Positions 30,690-40,014 of a stretch of 64,000 nucleotides of DNA are shown one piece after another. This DNA is from JAATFS01 sp037145635. Its GTDB lineage: Bacteria > Pseudomonadota > Gammaproteobacteria > Xanthomonadales > Xanthomonadaceae. The notes under the pieces were generated by a model that had not been told where the DNA came from, made no database searches, and was given only the letters and a program-made list of their open reading frames with translations. The position numbers and the translations under genes are program-made. Within the stretch, counting starts at the first letter, position 1. Each line of letters begins with the position of its first letter. Location of the stretch: the NCBI GenBank assembly GCA_037145635.1, contig JBBCXB010000001.1, positions 806,001 through 870,000 of the forward strand. The letters are read 5' to 3'.

Positions 30690-31498
30690 GCTGCCGCATC
30701 GCCCCCGTGTTGATCGTCGTCTCGCTCCTGGCCGCAGCGCCCGGCGCGGTGGCGGCCCCCCGGCCGGCGTTGGCCGGCACGAGCGCCGCCTCGGTGGTCG
30801 ATACCTATGCCTACGTACCGGACGCCGTGTACCAGGTGCGTACCGGCCTTGGCATCACCACGCAGATCGAGCTCGACCCGAACGAGAAGATCCTCGACTA
30901 CAGCACCGGGTTCACCAGCGGCTGGGAACTCACCCGTCGCGACAACGTGTTCTACCTCAAGCCCAAGAATGTCGACGTCGACACCAACATGATGGTGCGT
31001 ACCGAGACCAACTCCTACATCTTCGAGTTGAAGGTGGTGGCCACCGACTGGCGGGCGCTCGAGCAGGCGAGGGCCGCGGGCGTGCAGTACAAGATCCGCT
31101 TCACCTACCCGCAGGACGCGCAGTTCGCCGCGCAGACCGAGCGCCAGGAAAAGGCCAGCGGCGAGAAGGCGCAGGCCGTCGGCATGGACACGGCCATCGA
31201 GAAGAACCGTCGCTACTACTACGACTACGACTACGCCACGCGGTCGAAGAAATCGTGGCTGGTGCCGACCACCGTCTATGACGACGGGCGCTTCACCTAC
31301 ATCAAGATGAACGATGCGACCAACTTCCCGACCGGTAATTTCCCCACGGTCTACGGCCGCGAGAAGGCGCATACCGAGGAATTTGTCGTCAACACCACTG
31401 TGGAGGGCAGCACGATCGTGGTGCACGGCACCTATCCGTATCTCGTCATACGTCATGGAGACAACGTGGTGGGCCTGAGGAGGAATCAGCAGAAATGA
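30686..31498 (+). CDS. virB9: VirB9 core-complex protein
   Basis: A 270-residue periplasmic/outer-membrane protein. Signal peptide ends near APGAVAAP (about residue 24). The N-terminal domain contains the VirB9 pattern YQVRTGLGITTQIELDPNEKI and GWELTRRDNVFYLKPK; the C-terminal domain (DYATRSKKSWLVPTTVYDDGRFTYIKM) binds VirB7. Both ends overlap neighbours by four bases (ATGA), so VirB8, VirB9 and VirB10 are co-translated. Confidence 0.96.
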   Translation: MSCRIAPVLIVVSLLAAAPGAVAAPRPALAGTSAASVVDTYAYVPDAVYQVRTGLGITTQIELDPNEKILDYSTGFTSGWELTRRDNVFYLKPKNVDVDTNMMVRTETNSYIFELKVVATDWRALEQARAAGVQYKIRFTYPQDAQFAAQTERQEKASGEKAQAVGMDTAIEKNRRYYYDYDYATRSKKSWLVPTTVYDDGRFTYIKMNDATNFPTGNFPTVYGREKAHTEEFVVNTTVEGSTIVVHGTYPYLVIRHGDNVVGLRRNQQK

Positions 31499-32772
31499 GC
31501 CAGAACACGCCCAATCCGCCCGAGCCGCGCGACGGCTTCGCCGGCGACCACGCCACCGAGTCCAATCCCTACTACCAGGCGGGGACGCGACAGGCCGAGC
31601 CCGATCTCGATGCGGGTGCGCCCAACCTGCGCAACGAGGAAAATCAGCGTCTCAACCGCAAGGCGCTGCTCTTCCTGGGTGGCATCGTGTTGCTGCTCGT
31701 GGTGATGGGCATCTTCCTGTTCAGCCGCGGAAGCGAAGATGCCAAGTCGGTCGCCAAGCCGCGGGAAGTCGCTCCGTACGTCCCGCCGGTGCCCACGGAG
31801 CTTGACAATCAGGCACCTGTCCCGGTGGCGCAGCAACCCGCGGAGCCGGTGCCTCTGGCATTGCCTCCGATGCCGCCGCAGGGCGATTCGAATTTCATGC
31901 CGCAGCAGAATTCGCCGTCGCAGCCGAGCGGGCCCAGCCTGATGCAGCGGCGCATGGCCGACGGATCTGGCACCGGCGCCGGTGCGAGGGGTGCCGGTGG
32001 TGCGCAGCCAGCGATGGACCCCACCCTGGCCGCGCTGGGCCTGGGCGCGCAAGGGCAGGCAGGCATCGGCGGGATGCCGGGCATGGGCCCCGGTGGTCCG
32101 GGTGGTCCGCAGCAGCCGGCGCAACCCGCGTCCATCAGGAGCCAGCTCGAAAACGTGTCTCAGGCAAGCTTCCTGCGTAAGCCGGACACGCTGCTGCTGC
32201 GCGGCACCTTCATCCGCTGTGTCCTCGAGACCCGCATCGTCACCGACTACTCCGGCTTCACCAGCTGCGTCGTCACCGAGCCGGTCTACTCGGTCAACGG
32301 CAAGAGCCTGCTGCTGCCCAAGGGCTCCAAGCTCTCCGGAACCTACGGCGGTGGGGCCAAGGTCGAGCGTGTGGGCGTCATCTGGGACCGCATCACCACC
32401 CCGACCGGCATCGACGTGATGATGTCCAGCCCGGGCGTGGACAACCTGGGCGGCGCAGGCCATCCGGGCCAGCTCGACAACCACTGGGCCAGCCGTATCT
32501 CCTCGGCACTGATGGTCAGCCTGCTGGCCGACGCGTTCAAGTACGCCGCGGCCGAGAACGGTCCGGAGAGCACGGCGATCTCGGATGGCGGAACGATCTA
32601 CTCCCAGCCCTACGAGAGCGCCACGGCGCGCACCATGGAGCGCATGGCCGGCGAGGTCGTGCAGCAGGCGATGAGCCGCGCGCCAACCGTCACCATCAAC
32701 CAGGGCACCGTCGTGAATGTCTACGTCGCCAAGGACGTCGACTTCTCGGGTGTCGTGGGCCTGCAGCGCTGA
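31495..32772 (+). CDS. virB10: VirB10 channel protein
   Basis: A 425-residue protein that spans the whole cell envelope. A cytoplasmic N-terminus is followed by a membrane helix (about residues 57-76), a long Pro/Gln/Gly-rich periplasmic linker (85-205, including GMPGMGPGGPGGPQQP), and the TrbI/VirB10 beta-barrel domain (LLLRGTFIRCVLETRIVTD, KSLLLPKGSKLSGTY, GTVVNVYVAKDVDF) with the antenna that forms the outer-membrane pore. Overlaps virB9 by ATGA; VirB11 starts 12 bases later. Confidence 0.96.
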   Translation: MSQNTPNPPEPRDGFAGDHATESNPYYQAGTRQAEPDLDAGAPNLRNEENQRLNRKALLFLGGIVLLLVVMGIFLFSRGSEDAKSVAKPREVAPYVPPVPTELDNQAPVPVAQQPAEPVPLALPPMPPQGDSNFMPQQNSPSQPSGPSLMQRRMADGSGTGAGARGAGGAQPAMDPTLAALGLGAQGQAGIGGMPGMGPGGPGGPQQPAQPASIRSQLENVSQASFLRKPDTLLLRGTFIRCVLETRIVTDYSGFTSCVVTEPVYSVNGKSLLLPKGSKLSGTYGGGAKVERVGVIWDRITTPTGIDVMMSSPGVDNLGGAGHPGQLDNHWASRISSALMVSLLADAFKYAAAENGPESTAISDGGTIYSQPYESATARTMERMAGEVVQQAMSRAPTVTINQGTVVNVYVAKDVDFSGVVGLQR

Positions 32773-32783
32773 CGGGCATCGGT

Positions 32784-33821
32784 ATGGACGGCATCTACGA
32801 AGGTCCGGTGGCCCAGGTCTCCAACGACTTCCTCGACTATCAGTACGAGGCGTTGGGGATCCAGGAGTACATTCGCTCGAGCGAAGTGACCGAGATCTGC
32901 GTGAACCGTCCGGGCGAGGTCTACCTCGAGACGCGGCGCGGGTGGGAACGGATCGAGAAGAGCGACCTGACCTACGAGCGTGCGCGTCAGTTCTGCGTCG
33001 CCATCGTCAACGAGAGCAACACCGGCCAGCGCATCACCGACACCGATCCGGTGGTGTCGTTGACCTTCCCGACTGGGCAGCGCGCGCAGTTCGTCATCCC
33101 GCCGGCCTGCGATACGGGCAAGGTCTCGATCACCATCCGCCTGCCTTCGCACCAGACGCGCAGCCTGGATCAATATCAGCAAGACGGTTTCTTCGACCAG
33201 ATCCTGGAGAGCAACGCCACGCTGTCCGAAGCGGACCAGGAACTGCTCGAGCTGCGCCGCGCGCGAAACTACGCGGAGTTCTTCCGCCGCGCGGTCCACC
33301 ACAAGAAGAACATCGTGGTGGCGGGTGCGACCGGCAGCGGCAAGACCACCTTCATGAAGGCGCTGGTCAACCACATCCCGCACGAAGAACGCCTGGTCAC
33401 CATCGAGGATGCGCGGGAGCTCTTCATCAGCCAGCCCAATGCCGTGCACCTGCTGTATTCCAAGGGCGGGCAGAGCACCAGCAACGTCACCGCCAAGAGC
33501 TGCATGGAAGCCTGCCTGCGCATGAAGCCGGACCGCATCATCCTGGCGGAGCTTCGAGGCGACGAATCGTTCTACTTCATCCGCAACTGCGCCTCGGGCC
33601 ATCCGGGTTCGATCACCAGTTGCCATGCCGGCAGCACCGCGCAGACCTGGGACCAGCTGGCGCTGATGGTGAAGGCCTCCGCGGAGGGCAGCGGGCTCGA
33701 GTTCGCGGTGATCAAGCGGCTGCTGATGATGACCATCGACATCGTGGTCCACATCAAGGCGCACGCCGGAAGCCGCTACATCACGGGCATCGACTTCGAT
33801 CCCGCGAGGGCGCTCGCATGA
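32784..33821 (+). CDS. virB11: VirB11 hexameric ATPase
   Basis: A 345-residue traffic ATPase at the inner face of the membrane. Walker A is GATGSGKTT (about 181-189); the Asp box TIEDARELF and the Walker B region DRIILAELRGDESF follow; the His box is SGHPGSITSCHAGS. N-terminal domain carries EVTEICVNRPGEVYLE. It works with VirD4 and VirB4 to switch between pilus formation and secretion. Confidence 0.96.
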   Translation: MDGIYEGPVAQVSNDFLDYQYEALGIQEYIRSSEVTEICVNRPGEVYLETRRGWERIEKSDLTYERARQFCVAIVNESNTGQRITDTDPVVSLTFPTGQRAQFVIPPACDTGKVSITIRLPSHQTRSLDQYQQDGFFDQILESNATLSEADQELLELRRARNYAEFFRRAVHHKKNIVVAGATGSGKTTFMKALVNHIPHEERLVTIEDARELFISQPNAVHLLYSKGGQSTSNVTAKSCMEACLRMKPDRIILAELRGDESFYFIRNCASGHPGSITSCHAGSTAQTWDQLALMVKASAEGSGLEFAVIKRLLMMTIDIVVHIKAHAGSRYITGIDFDPARALA

Positions 33822-33849
33822 ACATCGACCGATACGGGGAGCACTGACG

Positions 33850-34629
33850 ATGTTGCCGGGAATCGAGATGATGGCCTGCACCGATCTGGCCGTACCCGCG
33901 ACGGTGATGTCGCACGTCGCGCATGTCGAGTCGTCCTTCAATCCGTATGCGATCGGCGTCGTGGGCGGGCGCCTGGTGCGCCAGCCCAAGAATCTGGGCG
34001 AGGCGCTCAGTACCGCGCGCATGCTTGAGGAGAAGGGTTACAACTTCTCGCTGGGTATCTCCCAGGTCAACCGCTACAACCTGGCCAAGTACGGGCTGGA
34101 CAGTTACGAAAAGGCCTTCCAGGTCTGCCCGAACGTGGTGGCGGGGTCACAGATCCTCGCCGAATGCTACGGCCGTGCGACGGGTGACTGGGGCAAGGCT
34201 TTCAGTTGCTACTACTCGGGCAACTTCACCACCGGCTATCGCCACGGGTACGTCCAGAAGGTCTACGCGTCGATTGCGAGCCAGGCTGCGGCCGCCGGCG
34301 CGCAGGCCATCCCGGTCGTGGCGGGCAGCAGGGCGGCTACCCGTCCGTCCAAGATCATCCTGGACAACGTGGATGCCACGCTGTCCTCGCTCGCCGCGAG
34401 GCGGGGCGCGTCGGCGGTCTCCAGCGGAGCTGCGACCGCGGCAAGAGAAACTTCCGCCATCACGCAGAACCCGCTGCCACCGGTCCAGGATGAAGGCCCG
34501 GTCAGGTTGACCGTCGCACCCGCCGCCGGAGCGATGCCGGCACCGCCACCTACAGCGGCACCGGCGCAGACCCAGGCTCCACAAGCGGCACCCAGCGGTC
34601 CCGTTCGCGACAGCGCATTGGTTTTCTAG
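33850..34629 (+). CDS. virB1: VirB1 lytic transglycosylase
   Basis: A 259-residue murein hydrolase that opens the cell wall for assembly. The SLT-type catalytic domain starts almost at once: catalytic Glu27 in AHVESSFNPYAIG, then NFSLGISQVNRYNLAKYG and AECYGRATGDWGKAFSCYYSGN. There is no classical signal peptide in front of it, an unusual feature for a periplasmic enzyme. The C-terminal 90 residues are Ala/Pro rich (MPAPPPTAAPAQTQ). The gene lies in the middle of the operon, after virB11, as in Xanthomonas systems. Confidence 0.92.
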   Translation: MLPGIEMMACTDLAVPATVMSHVAHVESSFNPYAIGVVGGRLVRQPKNLGEALSTARMLEEKGYNFSLGISQVNRYNLAKYGLDSYEKAFQVCPNVVAGSQILAECYGRATGDWGKAFSCYYSGNFTTGYRHGYVQKVYASIASQAAAAGAQAIPVVAGSRAATRPSKIILDNVDATLSSLAARRGASAVSSGAATAARETSAITQNPLPPVQDEGPVRLTVAPAAGAMPAPPPTAAPAQTQAPQAAPSGPVRDSALVF

Positions 34630-34705
34630 CGAGGGCTGTTCCGCCCGTGCTACTCAAGGGGGCCTATCCCGGGCTCTTCCCACACTCAAGGCAAGGAGAT
34701 ACTCG

Positions 34706-35095
34706 ATGGAAACGCAGCGTAAGAAGAAGATGGTCCGCAACGCCCTGGCCGCCGGCAAGACGACCGCCACGGCGCTCGTCCTGATCGCCCTGATGACGAC
34801 GCCAGCGCTCGCCCAGTACTCCGATACAGAGGGCAGCGTCTGTTCCTTCCTGGACAACATCAACAAAATCCTGTCGATTGCCTCGATCGCCGTCGTAACC
34901 ATCGCGATCATCTTCGCCGGTTACCAGATCGCCTTCGCCCACAAGCGCATCGCCGACGTTGCGCCGATTCTGATCGGCGGCCTGCTCATCGGCGCCGCCG
35001 GCCAGATCGCCTCGATGGTGATGCCCGAGAACAAGGAATGCACGTCGGGTACCAGCACCTACGTGATCCAGTCCATCCAGAACGACCGTGCATAA
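34706..35095 (+). CDS. virB2: VirB2 pilin
   Basis: A 129-residue pilin. A long leader with hydrophobic part ends in TTPALAQ (about residue 37). The mature part has the two hydrophobic helices of VirB2 (ILSIASIAVVTIAIIFAGYQIAF and VAPILIGGLLIGAAGQIASMV) joined by a short charged loop. A short tail with Cys follows. Overlaps the GTG start of virB3 by eight bases. Confidence 0.93.
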   Translation: METQRKKKMVRNALAAGKTTATALVLIALMTTPALAQYSDTEGSVCSFLDNINKILSIASIAVVTIAIIFAGYQIAFAHKRIADVAPILIGGLLIGAAGQIASMVMPENKECTSGTSTYVIQSIQNDRA

Positions 35096-35393
35096 GAATG
35101 TGATGTTCCGCGGATGCACCCGCCCCGCGATGTTTCTGGGCGTGCCGTACGTGCCCTTCATCGTGGGCGCGGGCTCGGTGTTTCTGCTGGCGATCTACAC
35201 GAACCTGCTCTACCTGTTCCTGCTGCCCGTGGTGATTTTCATCATGCGGCAGATGGCCAAGCGCGACGAGATGATCTTCAAGCTGCTGGGACTTCGTCTC
35301 CAGTTCCGCATGAAGACGCGGAACATCGCGGAGCGCGACGGCATGTGGGTGTATACGCCAAACGCGTATCGCGAGAAGCCGCCCCAGGAATGA
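35088..35393 (+). CDS. virB3: VirB3 inner-membrane protein
   Basis: A 101-residue membrane protein. The GTG start lies inside the end of virB2. Family features are RGCTRPAMFLGVPYVPF, one or two hydrophobic segments (about 15-55) and the RDEMIFKLLGLRLQFRMKTRN tail. It associates with VirB4 in the inner membrane. Confidence 0.93.
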   Translation: MHKNVMFRGCTRPAMFLGVPYVPFIVGAGSVFLLAIYTNLLYLFLLPVVIFIMRQMAKRDEMIFKLLGLRLQFRMKTRNIAERDGMWVYTPNAYREKPPQE

Positions 35394-35402
35394 CCGCTTA
35401 AT

Positions 35403-35426
35403 CTGGCGCCCCCTCGGGGGCGCCAG
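35403..35426 (+). promoter_or_regulatory. GC-rich hairpin between virB3 and virB4
   Basis: A perfect 10-bp stem (CTGGCGCCCC with GGGGCGCCAG) on a 4-base CTCG loop, in the 71-base gap. There is no T-run, so it is unlikely to be a full terminator; it may stabilise an mRNA end or tune expression of virB4. Confidence 0.6.
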
Positions 35427-35464
35427 GCCTCGAACAGCAGATACCTTCCCTTTGAGCCGTCGTC

Positions 35465-37927
35465 ATGCCGAAGTTCAGCCCTGACAGTCCCATCAGCGAG
35501 TTCGTGCCGTACTCGAGCCATGTCGCGCCGTCGGTGATCAAGACGACCGGTGGCGACTACCTGTTGACCTGGCACCTGGAAGGCCTGCCCTTCGTCGGGC
35601 GCGAGGAATGGGAGCTGGAACACCGGCATAACACGTTCAACCGCATGCTGCAGACCTTGCGGGCGCCGGATTACGTCAACGTGGCGTTCTGGGTCCACGA
35701 CGTGCGTCGGCGTGGCCGCATCAACCAGAAAAGCAGTTTCCGACACACGTTCAACCAGGATCTTTCCGACGCTTATTACACCTCGTTGTCTGCACAGAAG
35801 ATCATGCAGAACGAGATGTACCTGACGTTGTTGTACCGCCCCGTAGTGGGCGGCAAGGCATTCGTGGAGAAGACCGACAACGTGGCCAAGCTGCAGGCGA
35901 TGCAGGACCAGGCGGTCACCAAGATCCTCGAGCTCGCCAGCAACGTCGAAGCGGTGCTGAAGGATTACTCGCCCTACCGCATGGGCATCTACGAGGCGAA
36001 GAACGGCGTGGTGTTCTCCGAGACCCTCGAGTTCCTTGGGTACGTCCTCAACCGCATCGAGGAGCCGGTTCCGGTGCTGCCCGCGCCGGTGAACCAGTAC
36101 CTGCCGGTCAGCCGGCACATGTTCTCCGCCAAGACAGGCGATTTCGTGGTGTCGACCCCCAACGGTACGAACCACTACGGCGCGATCCTCAACATCAAGG
36201 AGTATCCGGACGGCACCTACCCAGGCATCCTCAACGGCCTGAAGTACCTGGACTTCGAGTACGTCATCACCCATTCCTTCAGTCCCATCGGGCGGCAGGA
36301 CGCGCTACGGGTGCTGGACCGTACCAAGGGCATGATGATCTCCTCCGGCGACAAGGCGGTCAGCCAGATCGTCGAGCTCGACCAGGCAATGGATCAGCTG
36401 TCCTCCGGCAATTTCGTGCTCGGCGAGTATCACTTCATCATCGCGCTCTACGCCGACAGCCAGGGCAAGTTGCAGGAACACATCGCCTCGACCCGCGCCG
36501 AGCTGTCCAATGCGGGCTTCGTGTCCGCCAAGGAAGACCTCGCGGTGACCGCATCGTTCTACTCGCAGTTGCCGGCGAACTGGAAGTACCGCACGCGACA
36601 GGCCAACGTGAGTTCGCTCAACTTCCTCGGCCTGTCGCCGTTGCACAACTTCGCCATCGGCAAGAAGGACAACAATCCCTGGGGTCAGGCGGTAACGACG
36701 CTGCAAACGACCAACGGCCAGCCCTACTACTTCAACTTCCACGCCACCCATCCGGCCGAGAACTCGCTGGGCGAGAAGGCGATCGCCAACACCATGGTGA
36801 TCGGCAAGTCGGGCACCGGCAAGACGGCACTCATCAACTTCCTGCTCAGCCAGGTACAGAAGTACGAGCCGTCGCCGACGATCTTCTTCTTCGACAAGGA
36901 CCGGGGCGCCGAGATCTTCGTCCGCGCCTGCGGCGGCAACTATCTTTCGCTGGAGAACGGCAAGCCGACCGGCTTCAATCCGTTCCAGTGCGAACGCAAC
37001 GAGGCCAACGTGCAGTTCCTGGCCGACCTTGTGAAGGTGCTGGCGGGGAAGATCGCGTACACCGCTCGCGAGGAAGAGGACATCTTCCGCGCGGTCGAGA
37101 ACATTCTCGATACGCCGATGCGGTTGCGCACGATGACCAACTTCCAGAAGAGCCTCCCGAACATGGGGGACGACGGGCTCTACGCGCGGATCCGCAAGTG
37201 GACCGCGGGCAATTCCCTGGGTTGGGTATTCGACAATCCGGTCGACACGATCGACCTGCAGAAAGCGAACATCATCGGTTTCGACTACACCGACATCATC
37301 GACAACGCCGAAGTGCGTGCGCCGGTCATCAACTACCTGCTGCACCGGCTGGAGGAGCTGATCGACGGGCGCCCGTTGATCTACGTGATGGACGAGTTCT
37401 GGAAGATCCTCGATGGCAAGGGCGGCCTGAAGGAATTCGCCAAGAACAAGCAGAAGACGATCCGTAAGCAAAACGGCCTCGGCATCTTTGCGACGCAAAG
37501 CCCGGAGGACGCACTGGCGAGCGATATTTCCGCTGCGTTGATCGAGCAAACCGCGACGATGATCCTGTTGCCCAACCCGAATGCGAGCAAGGAAGACTAC
37601 ATCGAAGGGCTCAAGCTCACCGAGGCCGAGTACAACGTGTTGGTCAACCTTGACGAGCGCTCGCGCTGCTTCCTCGTCAAGCAGGGACATGGGTCCACGG
37701 TCTGCCAGCTCAACCTGCGGGGTCTGGACGATGCACTTTCGGTGATCTCCGCGTCCACTGACAACATCGAGATTATGCATGAGGTGCTCAAGCAACGTTC
37801 GATGCAGCTCGAGGTCGCGGAATCCGAGCTGACGCCGGACCAATGGCTCGAGACCTTCTACGAGAATAGGAAAGGGATGGGCGGGCGTAGGCCCTCAACT
37901 CCCTCACGCGCGGGCGCATTGCAATGA
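35465..37927 (+). CDS. virB4: VirB4 ATPase
   Basis: An 820-residue ATPase, the largest energiser of the T4SS. The N-terminal CagE/TrbE domain (EGLPFVGREEWELEHRHNTFNRML) is followed by Walker A (GKSGTGKTALI, about 447-457), Walker B (PLIYVMDEFWKIL, about residue 640), and the FATQSPEDALASDISAALIEQTAT motif. Located in the middle of the operon with only VirB3 before and VirB5 after. The identification is secure. Confidence 0.97.
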   Translation: MPKFSPDSPISEFVPYSSHVAPSVIKTTGGDYLLTWHLEGLPFVGREEWELEHRHNTFNRMLQTLRAPDYVNVAFWVHDVRRRGRINQKSSFRHTFNQDLSDAYYTSLSAQKIMQNEMYLTLLYRPVVGGKAFVEKTDNVAKLQAMQDQAVTKILELASNVEAVLKDYSPYRMGIYEAKNGVVFSETLEFLGYVLNRIEEPVPVLPAPVNQYLPVSRHMFSAKTGDFVVSTPNGTNHYGAILNIKEYPDGTYPGILNGLKYLDFEYVITHSFSPIGRQDALRVLDRTKGMMISSGDKAVSQIVELDQAMDQLSSGNFVLGEYHFIIALYADSQGKLQEHIASTRAELSNAGFVSAKEDLAVTASFYSQLPANWKYRTRQANVSSLNFLGLSPLHNFAIGKKDNNPWGQAVTTLQTTNGQPYYFNFHATHPAENSLGEKAIANTMVIGKSGTGKTALINFLLSQVQKYEPSPTIFFFDKDRGAEIFVRACGGNYLSLENGKPTGFNPFQCERNEANVQFLADLVKVLAGKIAYTAREEEDIFRAVENILDTPMRLRTMTNFQKSLPNMGDDGLYARIRKWTAGNSLGWVFDNPVDTIDLQKANIIGFDYTDIIDNAEVRAPVINYLLHRLEELIDGRPLIYVMDEFWKILDGKGGLKEFAKNKQKTIRKQNGLGIFATQSPEDALASDISAALIEQTATMILLPNPNASKEDYIEGLKLTEAEYNVLVNLDERSRCFLVKQGHGSTVCQLNLRGLDDALSVISASTDNIEIMHEVLKQRSMQLEVAESELTPDQWLETFYENRKGMGGRRPSTPSRAGALQ

Positions 37928-37994
37928 GAAAAGCACGCCTGTCCGGAATTCGGGCCAACCCTTTTTCCAATGTTTCCAAGATTGGAGGTGTCAA

Positions 37995-38789
37995 ATGATA
38001 AGAAATACTTCGATCTGTGGTCGTCTGTGTTCCCGCATGGTCGTGGTCGTGTTGCTGGCCGCCTCAAGCGTCACTGCGCACGCGCAATGGCTGGTTCAGG
38101 ATGTCACGAACATCGGCTACAACTACGAGCAACTGCTTGCCGAGAAAGGCGAATATCTGGAAACTGCTGCTCGTTGGGCAGATACGGTGTCGCATTACCA
38201 GCAGCAGATCGCGCATTACCAGCAGCAGCTCGTGAAGGTCCAGACCCTGGTTAACAGCCTGCAGAACATCGGGCTGCCCACCATGCAGACGATGTCCGAG
38301 GTGCCGGACAATTACCTGGTGGCCGAATCGTGCCCGTCCGGTTCCGGCGCCGTGATGTCGGCAGTTGAGGGCGTTTTCAGTCTCGACCTGAGCGGCAATC
38401 TGCAGACCCAGCAGCGCCAGATCTGCGTAAACATCCGGACCGTTCAGAACCGGAAGTACAACGAAGCGATTCGGTATATCCGCGACACCCAGCCCAAGGT
38501 TGAACTGTTCAGCCAGCAGCTGAACGCCATGAGGGCGTTGAACAACAACCAGGGTACCGTCCAGGCCAGTTCCTACGAGGCCTCCCGCATGTCGGCCCAG
38601 ATCGAGGCGCAGTCTCAGGCCTGGATGGTTAGGAACCAGGCGTATGACGCCTACATCGCCACCATGGAGCAGAATCAGCGCGTCCTCGCACGTCATGCGC
38701 TCACAGGTTCCACGCAGGTCATCAGCCAGTTGATCCAGACCGCTGCGCTGCAGGGCGCACTCAAGGTCGGCACCAGCTCAAGCAACTGA
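37995..38789 (+). CDS. virB5: VirB5-family minor pilus protein
   Basis: A 264-residue exported protein. Signal peptide ends at SSVTAHAQ (about residue 30). The mature part is mainly helical with Gln-rich heptads (HYQQQIAHYQQQLVKVQTLV), two cysteines, and a C-terminal SSYEASRMSAQIEAQSQAWMVRNQAYDAY segment typical of VirB5/TraC tip adhesins. ATG is preceded by TTGGAGGTG. The gene and its flanks have visibly more A+T than virB4. Confidence 0.88.
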   Translation: MIRNTSICGRLCSRMVVVVLLAASSVTAHAQWLVQDVTNIGYNYEQLLAEKGEYLETAARWADTVSHYQQQIAHYQQQLVKVQTLVNSLQNIGLPTMQTMSEVPDNYLVAESCPSGSGAVMSAVEGVFSLDLSGNLQTQQRQICVNIRTVQNRKYNEAIRYIRDTQPKVELFSQQLNAMRALNNNQGTVQASSYEASRMSAQIEAQSQAWMVRNQAYDAYIATMEQNQRVLARHALTGSTQVISQLIQTAALQGALKVGTSSSN

Positions 38790-38835
38790 TAAAGCTGCCG
38801 TAACTGGTCGCAGGGCAAGTATTTTAGGAAGCGAA

Positions 38836-40014
38836 ATGATGGACGTCGGAAACGCAGTGATCGCTAATATCATGAAGGGGGGGCGTTCCATGTTGGAATG
38901 GGATTGGCAGCCTCAGGTGCAATCCATTGGCGATTTCGTCTTCTTTCGGTCCATCCTGAGTTTCCTGGACGATCGCATCACCCAGTTCGGCGCGGAACTG
39001 CTCTCCCGCGTCATGGCGTGGGTGGGCGCCCTCGCGCTGACGGCTCTTACGCTCTGGATATTGATCCAGGGCTATCGCATCGTTTCCGGCACCAGCCGTG
39101 AGTCGATGATGGCGCTCATCGTCAATGCCGCACGCGCCGCGCTCATCGTGACCGCCGCCAGCTCCATGGCGATCTTCGGCACCAAGCTCTACGACATTCT
39201 GGTCGTGGACCTGAAGGGCGAGATCAGCGAGGTCGTGACCGGCAAGTCGGACCCGCCCGAGAAACAGATCGACGACGGGCTGGCGTGGATGCAAGTGGCT
39301 TTCAGCAGCATCGACGCGATCGACGTGACCAGCGATGGGGTACTCGATGCCCAGAAGACCCGGGCCCTCTGGTTCGTGGGCCTGGGTACGGGGGGGCCGG
39401 CGCTGATCGGCGGCTCCCTGTTGATGATGTACCAGATCGCATTGGCGCTATTCATAGGCCTGGGACCTCTGTTCATCCTGTGCCTGCTGTTCGATCAAAC
39501 CAAGCAGCTCTTTTCAAAGTGGCTGATGTATGGCGTTGGCACGATGTTCTCGATGGCGGTGTTGGCGGCGGTGGTGTCGATCTCGCTCGACATGGTGACG
39601 CGTGTTGCGGCCGCCTTCTGGGGCGCCGCCATGGTGTCTAACCTGCTACCGCTGGGCGGCGACTTCTCGAGCGGCGTCAGCAGCCAGGCAATGCAGCAGG
39701 GCGGCCTGGGCCTGATTTTGAGTACGCTCATCATCAGTACACCGCCGATGGCCGCCATGTTCTTCCAGGGTACGTTGGGTGGGTTCATGGCCTATTCGCA
39801 GATGGGCGGCGGTGCCACCGCTGCGCGCGGACCCCAAGGGCAGCCGCCTGGCAGCTACGCATCCAGTTATGTCCCCGAGTCCACCCGGATGCCCGAAGCT
39901 GCGCCCAGCCATAGTGGACAATCCCTCCGTACGATGCGGGGCGATGCCCCATCGCCTGTCGCGCCTGACGGAAGGCGGGGTCTAGGTAACTCGGAACCGG
40001 GCATGAAAATATGA
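38836..40014 (+). CDS. virB6: VirB6 polytopic inner-membrane protein
   Basis: A 392-residue membrane protein of the TrbL/VirB6 family with at least five hydrophobic helices (about 55-75, 85-105, 180-215, 230-260 and 290-315). The family segment GLGPLFILCLLFDQTKQLFSKWL is present. A Pro/Gly-rich cytoplasmic or periplasmic tail closes it. It overlaps the next gene by four bases (ATGA). A second in-frame ATG 18 codons later is possible. Confidence 0.92.
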   Translation: MMDVGNAVIANIMKGGRSMLEWDWQPQVQSIGDFVFFRSILSFLDDRITQFGAELLSRVMAWVGALALTALTLWILIQGYRIVSGTSRESMMALIVNAARAALIVTAASSMAIFGTKLYDILVVDLKGEISEVVTGKSDPPEKQIDDGLAWMQVAFSSIDAIDVTSDGVLDAQKTRALWFVGLGTGGPALIGGSLLMMYQIALALFIGLGPLFILCLLFDQTKQLFSKWLMYGVGTMFSMAVLAAVVSISLDMVTRVAAAFWGAAMVSNLLPLGGDFSSGVSSQAMQQGGLGLILSTLIISTPPMAAMFFQGTLGGFMAYSQMGGGATAARGPQGQPPGSYASSYVPESTRMPEAAPSHSGQSLRTMRGDAPSPVAPDGRRGLGNSEPGMKI

